Assembly (NCBI GenBank): GCA_911728455.2
Contig: OU452227.1
Coordinates: forward strand, 10,263,110 to 10,327,109
Origin: Marthasterias glacialis
Lineage: Eukaryota > Echinodermata > Asteroidea > Forcipulatida > Asteriidae
Length of the DNA stretch: 64,000 bases
Reading direction: 5' to 3'
The notes under the pieces are model-generated. The model was not told the origin of the DNA and made no database searches. It was given only the letters and a program-made list of their open reading frames with translations. Both the position numbers and the translations under genes were made by a program. Of the stretch, positions 59,201 to 64,000 are shown piece after piece. The first letter of the stretch is position 1, and every line of letters starts with the position of its first letter.

Positions 59201-61921
59201 ATGAAATAAGAAATAATAAATAATGTAGAGACATTACTTCATGTCATGAATCATCCATTGCATTGCCTTGCTCGTGTTATTAAATGTAGTTTAAAACAGT
59301 TGTCACATTCAAAATCAGAAATATTTTGAAAATGCATCGCCTTTTTTAAAATCCAACAACATGTCAAAAACAGACTGATTTTTCATGCCAAGGTCATGCT
59401 CGGATCAAATTGAGCATCAGACTACCCTAACCTGTGCCAAGCTAGTCGTCCGACGGCTAATTTGCTTGCCTCAGGCTAGCGGACTACTGTAAATTCGGAG
59501 CCCCGAGTTATTGCCAAGAAGATGGCCGCTTTAAAGCCAACATCATGATCATCTTTGATGATCATCAGTAAAAACTCACTCTAGACAGACGCAAGGTCGT
59601 TTTACTTTGCTACTTCGCTAATGGGTACGTTAATCACACTATTTACAAAAAGAGCGGCCTTGCACCGATGTATTTCCTGGTGGCAATGCTCTGTGTAATA
59701 CATGTATAAGAAATTGTACAAATAGTACATCTTGCTCCACACTGTATGATAAATTCTGTACATGTACAAACTTGTGTACAAAAGGGAAACTGAATTCAGG
59801 CTTCAGATTTGCCCCCCCAGGCCCCCTAGTTTGTATTTGTATCCAAAATACAAAACAAGCAATAAACCACAAGGGAAAACAGACTGGGTAAATTTATTTC
59901 AATTTGTGGGTGAACAAAGAAAAATTGACTAGAACAGAATTTGAACCTGCCACCTCCAGATTAACGTGATGGCACTACCGACTAGTTCATGTATGTATCT
60001 AAATGTAGCCCTTTTTTGTCAATATCTTTGATCGGGGGTATGGTACCCCTACACAAAGATATTTTAACAAATTGAAGGAAAAGACTGTTTCAAAAACCAA
60101 TAATTATTGTCATATATGCAATTCATTTAATAAATTGCTTTTTTTACAGACACCCATACCCCCCAAATCATTTGACCCAGTGGACTCTTTTGCAAGAATA
60201 GCTATCGCAAATGCAAGCCATGAGTTTTTTTGTTTTTTGTTTTTTTCAATGCAACTTGCTCATCACAAAGCCAAAAGGCCACTCGAGGTGTGGGCTACTT
60301 TTTGAAGGGATAGAAACCTACCCCAATGCGCAGAAACAAGACATGGAGAGACGTAAACGCAAGTCTCTTCACAGCACAGCTAAGAACAGGGAGGGGTAAA
60401 TGAATCCGTAGGGAGACAAACATTACTGCCTCTTCCCCTATTTGAAGCAATTATGGTTAAGTGTCTTGCTCAAAATCAGCAGTGTCATGACAAAATAACA
60501 TAATAAATGCCTTGAGTCCCTAATTGTTGGTAGATACTGTACGTACGCTATACAAGACTCCGGTTTTATTATTATTATTCATTGTTATTATTATTATCTG
60601 TACTGTACATGACTTTGTCGATCATCAGGTGGTGTCCAATCTTCTCTTGGTCTGCTTCTAGTGTTTCTCCTATACTTTGACTCACCTCCAATGTATAATC
60701 GATGGTATTCTTGTGTCTGTATTGATTCCACTTATTACTGTAGTTACAGATTTAGACTTAATTAAATGAATCTATTGATTGTTTCTCTCCTGCGAGATTT
60801 ATTGATGAAAAACAAAAATCTGGAACTAGCATAGCTAAATTTAAGGATAGGGAGACCGCCAACATAGGGATTGATAGCTCAGTTGGTAGAGCGTCGGTGT
60901 GTTAAGCCGGTGGTCGCAGGTTCAAATCCCGCTCCAGTCAATTTTCTTTGTTCGCCCCAAAATTTAATTAATAATCTACCCAGTCAGTTTTTCTTGTGGT
61001 TTATTGCTTGGTATTTGAAATAAAATAAAACAGTCACATCACCCTTAAGGTGATCCCCGTGCTGCCGCTTCCCAGGTTGTATCCTTAGCATTATACTACA
61101 GCTCTACGGTGTGTATCGTAAACTTGGGTGTGATCCCTGGCTACACGGCAGTAACCGGTTAAATTGCTTCTGACTGGCACCACTGAACAAAGATATTGAC
61201 TAATAGGGAGACCGCCAACATTAGGGCTGGATAGCTCCGTTGGTAGAGCACTGGTACGTTAAGCTGGTGGTCCCAGGTTCAAATCCCGCTCCAGTCAATT
61301 TTCTTTGTTCACCCACAATTAAATTTAAGGAGGTATGTTGAAATAATGGCATTTCTGCCTTTTGACCATCCCTGGAGTTCACAGATTTCAAGGAATATGA
61401 TTTCTGTATCTCTGACGTAAATAACGTCTTCTTTTTTTTCAACAGGCAGACATAAAATTGCCTGAATTCTGATAAAAGTCTGACCTTTCTCATCCGTGAT
61501 TAAATGAATTGAAATTGAACTGAATTTTGGGGCATTAAGGCCAACACTGATGTGGAAGATGCCATGAGATAAATAAAAGTTCCATGAAATTGCAAATCTT
61601 CGTCCACACTATCAGTCATGTCAGTAGAAAGCACACAGTGCTCAACGTTTGGTTATACCATCCGGCAGGGATTAAGTAACTTCACAGAAAAAATGATTAT
61701 AGAACTGTTTTTGTCTGCACCGAATAAAAATTCTGATCAGCGCATGCATCATTTTGATTGCATCTAGACGGTTTTCTGAGAGCGTTTTTAATTATGCGAT
61801 GAAACGGGAATCAGATATGACTGACCTCTTGGACGTCTTCCAACTCTTCCTCTTTCTCTAAATCATCTGGGATCAGCTCTTGACCTACGATGAAACGCTG
61901 TCTGTCTCGCTCCATGGCCTC
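34543..61921 (-). CDS. C8orf33: C8orf33 homologue (UPF0488 family), locus with 4 exons seen
   Basis: Four minus-strand exons (61921-61826, 44785-44683, 36593-36459, 35459-34543) join in phase (0, 1, 1) to give at least 416 residues. The conserved core shows ELCWCIQQARVGL, then KPSSKEAKPQ, then KAPMAKKRQVMRATFGDYRSKM. In human C8orf33 I recognise the matching WCVEQ helix, KPTPKQ linker and LFGDYR block in the same order, and a terminal FxFNF motif that matches KFNF here. The molecular role of the family is not established to my knowledge. The segment between the GDYR core and the terminal motif is far longer here (about 300 residues) than in the human protein (well under 100). The true start may be the ATG at 61915 (GCCATGG context) or an upstream exon. 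Confidence 0.85.
35521..35976. mobile_element. MITE with 26-bp TIRs in the last intron of the C8orf33 homologue
   Basis: TAGACCGATCCATTAAGCCC at the left pairs with GGGCTTAATGGATCGGTCTA at the right, with TA at both ends. The 456-bp element ends 61 bp upstream of the acceptor of the last exon. The ORFs inside (35621-35948) are not conserved coding. Confidence 0.8.
36459..36593 (-). CDS. C8orf33: C8orf33 homologue, KKRQVMRATFGDYR core exon
   Basis: The acceptor is TTTTCCTTCACAG (36594) and the donor is AAAGCAA|GTAAGAAG (36458). The 135-nt exon begins with two bases completing a Thr codon, then encodes EEAQKLLRILTSMKAP, MAKKRQVMRATFGDYRSKM and HQEERQHKA, and ends in phase 1. The basic KKRQ.M...FGDYR block is the family signature. 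Read-through past the donor gives a glycine-rich tail and a stop at 36379, which is intronic. Confidence 0.88.
37075..37402 (+). mobile_element. SINE family 3 (tRNA-Asn-like core), long copy
   Basis: The core at 37252-37322 folds with acceptor GGCTGGA/TCCAGTT, T arm GCAGG/CCTGC and loop ACGTTAA (anticodon GTT). A leader (CCCCATGCTGCCGCTTCCCA, GTGTGATCCCTGGCTACACG) and trailer (CTTTGTTCACCCCCAAATTG, TGGTTTATTGCTTGATATTT) are shared with 61049-61320. The B box is damaged (GGTTAAAATCC). It lies in the 8.1-kb intron of the C8orf33 homologue. Confidence 0.75.
38314..38653 (+). mobile_element. MITE family A, copy 4 (full length)
   Basis: Inverted ends are CTAAAGCCTCAGCTCAACAT and CAATGTTGAGTTGAGGC, with the same internal order as copy 2 (TTCCATTCTTTGCAC, then a block with ATAACACTTCAGGC). 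Length is about 340 bp. It lies in the 8.1-kb intron of the C8orf33 homologue. Confidence 0.8.
39380..39990. repeat. Tandem repeat, about 195-bp unit with inner 22-bp repeats
   Basis: ACTGGCCTGATGCTAAATTC recurs at about 39381, 39575, 39776 and 39930. Between these the shorter unit CTAGTTAGACATACATGTCA repeats two to four times. The second large unit is almost identical to the first over more than 150 bp, which suggests recent duplication. It lies in the 8.1-kb intron of the C8orf33 homologue. Confidence 0.9.
40140..40620 (-). mobile_element. CR1/L2-like LINE fragment, C-terminal RT region and 3' UTR
   Basis: The minus-strand translation includes a YKCINSRQL segment and, in the adjacent frame, YLQNLISFHKAKYATRSL. 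This continues VPRTRPRTGGKAFQAVGPCL, then WNSLHITIREAKILNVFKGF and LKTHLL. The order RTR..G..AF...GP.LWNSL...R......FK..LKTHL is the well-known C-terminal pattern of CR1/L2-type LINEs. A frameshift falls near 40520. The piece is 5' truncated and inactive, and lies in the 8.1-kb intron of the C8orf33 homologue. Confidence 0.75.
41180..41345. repeat. Dispersed repeat E, copy 1
   Basis: CACCAAGGCATTTTCTTCTT, ATTTGTACTGAAACACTTTG and GGCAACGGAGGCAATTGCCT match 57052-57215. Confidence 0.7.
42732..42855. mobile_element. Palindromic TAGGACTAGT element, copy 3 (compact, intact ends)
   Basis: At 124 bp this is the cleanest copy. GTGGATTTCACAAAGCGCT at the left pairs with AGTTTTGTGAAATCCAC at the right. 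The interior holds CTAGTCCTAATTTATAGGAC-type inverted units. Confidence 0.8.
42915..43048 (-). mobile_element. SINE family 2 fragment
   Basis: Minus-oriented head (GTGTCGTGGCCGAGCGGTCT, GGGTTCGAATCCCGG) and the first part of the body (CACTTGTGTCCTTGAGCAAG), with the far part missing. Confidence 0.75.
43113..43291. mobile_element. CpG-rich palindromic MITE, copy 1
   Basis: TCTATAGACTAATCCGAGCA at the left pairs with GCTCGGATTGGTGTATA at the right. Between them lie ACTGTGAATCCTCCACACTG, CTGACGCACGTGTCGCGTCA and GCCATGGCTGCGGTGGTG. It is strongly enriched in CpG relative to its surroundings. Confidence 0.75.
44233..44270. repeat. (GT)n microsatellite
   Basis: About 18 uninterrupted GT dinucleotides. 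The CVCVCV and HTHTHT ORFs that cross it are artefacts. Confidence 0.95.
44517..44602 (+). mobile_element. SINE family 2 head only
   Basis: GTCATGGCCGAACTGTCTAG, CGGACTCAAGTTCTG and GGGTTCGAATCCCAC are present. The usual body does not follow. It lies 80 bp downstream, in transcript sense, of the donor of the C8orf33 exon 44683-44785, in the opposite orientation. Confidence 0.7.
44683..44785 (-). CDS. C8orf33: C8orf33 homologue, ELCWC helix exon
   Basis: The acceptor is TTTGTTTCCGCAG (44786) and the donor is CTCAGA|GTAAGTATC (44682), close to consensus. The 103-nt exon encodes SAAEKFQKELCWCIQQARVG and then LASIKPSSKEAKPQ, starting in phase 0 and ending in phase 1. The pattern of Glu-Leu, Trp-Cys and the KP linker aligns with the family's conserved helix. 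No stop occurs in this frame. Confidence 0.85.
45390..45500. mobile_element. Fragment of the TGACGTCATACGC MITE family
   Basis: TATGCGTATGACGTCACTAT, GAGCATTTAGTACGGGAAAG and a GAGGTCAAA...TTTGACCTC inverted pair match the copy at 498-630 in inverse orientation. It lies in the 17-kb intron of the C8orf33 homologue. Confidence 0.55.
45510..45942. mobile_element. Two SINE family 1 copies head to head, forming a 193-bp-arm palindrome
   Basis: The left arm (45510-45702, minus-oriented SINE) and right arm (45750-45942, plus-oriented SINE) match over about 193 bp each, meeting at their tRNA-like heads. The 47-bp centre contains a perfect 24-bp palindrome (45728-45751; half-site TAGATAGATGTT). The heads show GGTCTAGTGGTTAAGACA (A box-like) and GGGTTCRAATCCCA (B box). 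ORFs at 45298-45666 and 45785-46036 share their first part only because of this repeat. Confidence 0.9.
46023..46267. mobile_element. Non-autonomous DNA transposon with 39-bp TIRs and 8-bp target duplication
   Basis: The left TIR (46023-46061) and right TIR (46229-46267) are 39-bp inverted repeats with one mismatch; the outer end is CAAAGATCGTATAGCGCC. The flanks read GTTGAGAT (left) and GTTGAGAC (right), an 8-bp duplication with one change. The 167-bp interior has no transposase. The target size fits a hAT-type element, which is an inference. Confidence 0.85.
47737..47756. repeat. Poly-C tract
   Basis: A run of about 18 C directly upstream of the CACAAAGATATTGACAAAAT block of a tRNA-headed repeat. 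Its exact length is unreliable in sequencing. Confidence 0.9.
47757..47900 (+). mobile_element. SINE family 3 copy, leader truncated
   Basis: AAAGATATTGACAAAATAGG leads into GGCTGGATAGCTCAACTGGT and GGTTCAAATCCAACTCCAGT, then TTTGTTTGCCCCAAAATTG. The anticodon region is mutated relative to the 61225 copy. Confidence 0.7.
48716..49062. repeat. Tandem repeat, about 123-bp unit, nearly 3 copies
   Basis: GAGTTTCAATCTCAAAAGAG occurs at about 48781, 48905 and, in slightly altered form, 49027. TTTCAAGTTGTATCATAGTG occurs at 48845 and 48967, with an older diverged version at 48717. Overlapping ORFs on both strands are repeat translations. Confidence 0.9.
49225..49565 (+). mobile_element. SINE family 2 with the best-preserved tRNA-Leu(CAA)-like head
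   Basis: The head (49225-49308) folds like a tRNA. GTCATGG pairs with TCATGAC, the stem TCGGA/TCTGG encloses the loop CTCAAAC (anticodon CAA), and the B box is GGTTCGAGCCC. The SINE body (CTTGTGTCCTTGAGCAAGGC) follows directly, so this is a SINE and not a free tRNA gene. Confidence 0.8.
50676..50860 (+). mobile_element. SINE family 1 copy
   Basis: The head is degraded at its 5' end (CTAGCGGTTGAGACATCTGC). An intact B box GGGTTCGAATCCCAC follows, then the body AAAGCACTGAGCATGCAGTG, CTTATCACACAAAG and the tail TTATCCCTGATGCAA. Confidence 0.8.
51171..51366. mobile_element. CpG-rich palindromic MITE, copy 2
   Basis: TCTATACACCAATCTGAGCA to ACTAGTCTAT, with CAGCACGGAGGACTCACAGT and GCCGCGGCCATAGTTGCGG in the interior. 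It abuts copy 3 directly. Confidence 0.7.
51367..51580. mobile_element. CpG-rich palindromic MITE, copy 3
   Basis: TATAAACCAATCCGAGCAGC to GAGCTGCTTGGATTAATGTA. The interior includes CACTGTGAATCCTCCATGC and GCAGCCATATCTGCGGTGG. With copy 2 it makes a tandem pair. Confidence 0.7.
52955..53137. mobile_element. Self-complementary MITE (AGAGTGGCG type), copy 1
   Basis: AAGGGAATAAAAGAGTGGCG pairs with CGCCACTCTTTTATTCCCCT. The interior CCGTTTAAAACC and GGTTTTAAACGGC also pair, so almost the whole 183 bp can fold. Confidence 0.8.
53463..53622. mobile_element. Self-complementary MITE (AGAGTGGTG type), copy 2
   Basis: AAGGGAATTAAAGAGTGGTG pairs with CACCACTCTTTTATGCCC. The interior GCCGTTTAAAACC pairs with GGTTTTAAATGGC. 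Diverged pieces of the same family lie at 53395-53462 and 53860-53950. Confidence 0.75.
55380..55635. repeat. Dispersed repeat D, copy 2
   Basis: CCACCAAACACCGGTGGAG, GTGCTTAAATGTTGATGGGG and GGCCTGGATGTATATGTAAA in the same order as copy 1. ORFs across it are not coding. Confidence 0.7.
56143..56625. repeat. Tandem repeat, about 154-bp unit, 3 copies
   Basis: GATTCGAAATAAAACTG starts copies at about 56149, 56302 and 56457. Each copy continues with GCAGTGTGTTTAGAGGTA, AAATTCGGCCATCCTAA and CATTTCTCAGTGCTA. The third copy has small insertions. Confidence 0.9.
57052..57215. repeat. Dispersed repeat E, copy 2
   Basis: CACCAAGGCATTTTCTTCTT, ATTTGTACTGGGACATTTCA and GGGCAATGGAGGCAATGGGC. A further piece, inverted at its end (CTATTGCCTCCATTGCC), lies near 57472. 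Confidence 0.7.
58020..58095 (+). mobile_element. SINE family 3 fragment (B box half)
   Basis: AGCCGGTGGCCGCAGGTTCG and CCGCTCCAGTCAATTTTTGC match the 3' half of the core and the start of the trailer. The fragment is nested in older repeat DNA. Confidence 0.6.
58440..58640 (+). mobile_element. Short LINE 3'-end fragment (CR1/L2-like)
   Basis: The end of a frame (LTSFKTSLKIF) resembles the FK..LKTHL tail of LINE proteins. It is followed by TTGTAAAGCGTTGTGATACC and a short tail with CTAAATAAATGCCTGAATTATTA-type sequence, a common form of L2-like 3' end. Only the last roughly 200 bp are present. Confidence 0.45.
58918..59228. repeat. Direct duplication, about 157-bp unit, 2 copies
   Basis: AATAAACAAATT followed by TTTGCTCAAATGGGGCG and CTCCATTATGTGCTGCTGTG appears at 58918 and again at about 59077, about 90% identical by eye. 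Confidence 0.85.
59908..59985 (-). mobile_element. SINE family 3 fragment, inverted
   Basis: GGGTGAACAAAGAAAAATTG and TTTGAACCTGCCACC are the inverse of the family 3 trailer and B box, with several substitutions. Confidence 0.55.
60395..60600. mobile_element. SINE-like fragment with ATT-rich tail
   Basis: CAATTATGGTTAAGTGTCTTG matches the inverse of the SINE family 2 body. GCTATACAAGACTCCGG and a TTATTATTATT tail follow. Boundaries are unclear. Confidence 0.4.
60846..61016 (+). mobile_element. SINE family 3 copy
   Basis: GGGAGACCGCC leader, core TAGCTCAGTTGGTAGAGCG with GGTTCAAATCCCGCTCCAGT, and trailer CTTTGTTCGCCCC and TGGTTTATTGCTTGG. It is followed at once by a second copy. Confidence 0.75.
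61049..61320 (+). mobile_element. SINE family 3 copy with leader
   Basis: The leader GATCCCCGTGCTGCCGCTTC and the core at 61225-61296 (GTACGTTAAGCTGG anticodon arm, anticodon GTT; B box GGTTCAAATCC) match the 37-kb copy. It lies about 500 bp downstream, in gene sense, of the C8orf33 exon at 61826-61921, in opposite orientation. Confidence 0.75.
61826..61921 (-). CDS. C8orf33: C8orf33 homologue, upstream acidic exon
   Basis: A 96-nt open segment lies between acceptor GGACTTGTCCAG (61922) and donor CAAGAG|GTCAGT (61825). It encodes 32 residues: EAMERDRQRFIVGQEL, then an acidic stretch (DDLEKEEELEDVQE). Both ends are phase 0, and the next exon starts in phase 0, so the join is clean across a 17-kb intron. 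The Met at 61915 sits in a strong initiation context and could be the start codon. Membership of this gene is inferred from orientation, phase and composition, because the N-terminal half of the family is poorly conserved. Confidence 0.6.
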
Positions 61922-62222
61922 CTGGACAAGTCCAAAGAAAAATCAAAGATGTATGAAGCATAAATCTTATCTTACACTACAGGTAGAATCGGACACTATG
62001 AAAAACAGCAGAGGTTAAACTGTGTCCAATATCACTTAGTCGGTGAAGTAGAATTACTTTGCACATACATATACCTATGCTTGTTATTCATGAAACAACC
62101 TGTATTGTTATACCACGGCAACAGATTGTACATTTTTATTGGTCAAGAACCAATCATGTGATCTGCTACAAAGAAACATGTACATGTACATGGCGCGCAT
62201 GCTCAGGAGGGGAACATGAGGG

Positions 62223-63087
62223 ATGTACCCCACTTTGAGACTTCAAGACAGTTTGGTCATTTACAATGGTTTAGTTAACTCTTATTCAAACTATGGTCTT
62301 CTTGCTTGGGGTGGCATGATAAACATGTATCCATCTTTTTTTCAAAAGACTTATTATGCTTTTAAAAAAAATGTATTTGTAATGCCATGTCATGCCCAGT
62401 ACAACTCACATACCACTCTTCTTTGCTCCAAATACAAAATTCTGAAGCTGGATGATATTTTTAATGTTCAAATTTCCATCCACTATTTTGATTATATATT
62501 AATAATCTACTCCCAGAAAACTTAAGTTCTCCTTTGTACTTTCCTTTCTATCGGGATTTTCATTCATTTACTACAAGACAAGCTAATTTAATTTGTAGTT
62601 CTGATATCTGTAGAGTGGATGTTGTCTCCTCCAATTACAGAAAAATTCTACCCAAAATTGTTAATTCATTTCCTGTTTGTCCGCGAAACGAATTTACCTG
62701 TGCATCTCGGAAGCTCTTGTTTAGCCATCTTAGACTGTTTTATTTGGACAAGTACATGTACAGAAGTTTTCTTTGTACTAATTTATCATGTTATTCATGT
62801 TCTACGGCAGCAGGACATTAATATGGTATATTTCCCCCCTTTTTTTATATTATTGTTTGACCTAGGGCATTACATTATTTACTATTATGCATTTTCACAA
62901 GTGTGTGTTTTTATAACACAATGGTTCAAGTGTAGTCTGGGTACTCCATTACAGGAGGGTCATACCTCCTCTGGATGTTACCCCCATCTGTACATCTACA
63001 TATTTTGTAACAATTATGTTTGTTATTCAATGTATTTATAAGATTATTGTACTGATGGAAATAAACCAAACAAACAAACAAACAAAC
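62223..63087 (+). mobile_element. 5'-truncated non-LTR retrotransposon (RT C-terminus and 3' tail)
   Basis: The first frame (62223-62525) reads LVIYNGLVNSYSNYGLLAWG, then residues resembling the region after the reverse transcriptase catalytic core (SHTTLLCSKYKILKLDDIF). After a frame break near 62525 the second frame (62534-62821) has TTRQANLICS and NYRKILPKIVNSF, as in the C-terminal part of such ORFs. A 3' UTR follows, ending in ATAAACC and an AAAC repeat at 63065-63087. This is the usual structure of a dead, 5'-truncated LINE copy. The clade is uncertain (Jockey-, CR1- or Nimb-like). It lies 5' of the first C8orf33 exon seen. Confidence 0.75.
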
Positions 63088-64000
63088 CTGGATCGTGCCC
63101 ACCATGGTCGATTCCACCACATTGTACAATATTAGAAATAACCCTGGGTATGACAAGTATGAGGTTGTATGTAATTTCCTGTCAAATCTGTTTTTAACTT
63201 TGTTCAAATAAACAAACAACGAAATGCAATATTCTACAAAATTTTAATAACGAAATATAATTTATTTCAGTTTACAATGTTTGTTTCCCCCTCTTACAAT
63301 CTGTTACCATGGTATCACAAAACAATTGTTGCACGCTGTGGTGGAGGGTCCATGTGGGTTTTGTGCACCCTGGAGGGGTAAATAGCAACCCCCACCTTGG
63401 GTGCCACTTGCCTCCTGGGGTGTACAAAACACCATGGACCCCATCACAGCATGCCACAGTAGAGAGGTTTCACGTGACGTCACCCGAGACCTTTTTCTAA
63501 TGCTTCGTGCACAAACAGGCACTGGAAATCATTCAGCAGATGACGCGTCAGCCATTTAGTTTGTACGTGGCTAGACCCAACATGGCTGCGAAATGAACTT
63601 TTCCCGGGGTCATGCAACCTCTCTATTGTAGAATGGACTAACCAGTCACAACAAAAACAGAAATTTTAATTGGTACATGGAAGCTCTGTCTGTTTAGAAA
63701 TTAATTAATTAACCCTCCTACAATCAGTGCACTTTGTTCAAAAACCCATTCATTCCATGGAATTCCACAGTTGTGGAATTTTGAAGAACATGTGTTCTGC
63801 TGTAGAACACCAAGCAATTCCACCCAATACCACAACAATTGTGGAATTTTGATCCGCTTCCACAAAGTAAAACTATGGAATTTTGAAGAACATAGAAACC
63901 ACATACATGTAGTCCCATGGCATCTGGAAAACAAGACACTGTGTGAGCATAGCAGGTCAGTTCCACATAATGTTGCAGTAGCTGTTCAGTGTGGGACATT
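62926..64000. other. Gene-poor right end with diverged repeats
   Basis: 63440-63630 (GAGACCTTTTTCTAATGC, CATGCAACCTCTCTATTG) is the inverse of 37605-37745 (CTATAGAGAGGTTGCGTGAC, AAAAAGGTCTCGGGTGAC), a further MITE-like pair. 63720-63910 has short repeats of GTGGAATTTTGAAGAACA-like sequence. Exons of the 5' part of the C8orf33 homologue may lie here or beyond, but none is convincing. Confidence 0.5.
63089..63130 (-). other. Possible further upstream coding segment of the C8orf33 homologue
   Basis: On the minus strand a short open segment (...NVVESTMVGTIQ) ends in ATCCAG at 63088 and is followed by GTTTGT. Its phase (0) would join the 61921 exon to give ...TIQEAMERDR. The GTTTGT is the first unit of the AAAC-repeat tail of the neighbouring retrotransposon. 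No clear acceptor was identified, so the 5' limit given is arbitrary. Confidence 0.2.

Noticed and set aside
61225..61296. Functional tRNA-Asn gene
   Set aside because: It is one of several copies embedded in the same repeat leader and trailer.

Overview
The window is eukaryotic and reads as part of a marine invertebrate genome. It is about 60% A+T, has long introns with GT/AG ends, and contains many SINEs, MITE-like inverted-repeat elements, truncated non-LTR retrotransposons and tandem repeats. Both recognisable genes have relatives in deuterostome invertebrates. The abundant tRNA-headed SINEs and short palindromic elements suggest an echinoderm, probably a sea star. That is an inference from overall character; no species marker was seen.

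Gene 1 (minus strand, 26408 to 13788) is a TPM-domain protein of the MOLO1 type (modulator of levamisole receptor-1). Three exons join in phase: a signal peptide and the start of the domain (26408-26165), the cysteine-rich core (19772-19622), and the central part of the domain (13911-13788). The exon or exons for the domain end and C-terminus were not found and must lie below 13788 or outside the window.

Gene 2 (minus strand, 61921 or further upstream to 34543) is the homologue of vertebrate C8orf33 (UPF0488 family). Four exons join in phase: an acidic linker (61921-61826), the ELCWC helix (44785-44683), the KKRQVMRATFGDYR core (36593-36459), and a long hydrophilic last exon ending in a KFNF motif (35459-34543). 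The introns are about 17.0, 8.1 and 1.0 kb.

Layout. 1-5.9 kb: MITEs, a 53-bp-arm hairpin, a SINE and an unidentified open segment (2699-3060). 5.9-7.2 kb: an 18-bp minisatellite of about 72 copies. 7.2-13.8 kb: AT-rich DNA with dispersed repeats and one exon-like segment (12826-12906). 13.8-26.4 kb: the MOLO1-like gene with repeat-filled introns. 26.4-34.5 kb: AT-rich intergenic DNA between the 5' end of gene 1 and the 3' end of gene 2. 34.5-61.9 kb: the C8orf33 homologue, whose introns hold most of the SINEs, tandem repeats and MITEs. 61.9-64 kb: a 5'-truncated non-LTR retrotransposon and further repeats.

No operon-like coupling, CRISPR array, rRNA or free-standing functional tRNA gene was seen. 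The many tRNA-like segments are SINE heads. Both genes are transcribed in the same direction with about 8 kb between them, and nothing in the sequence links their functions.
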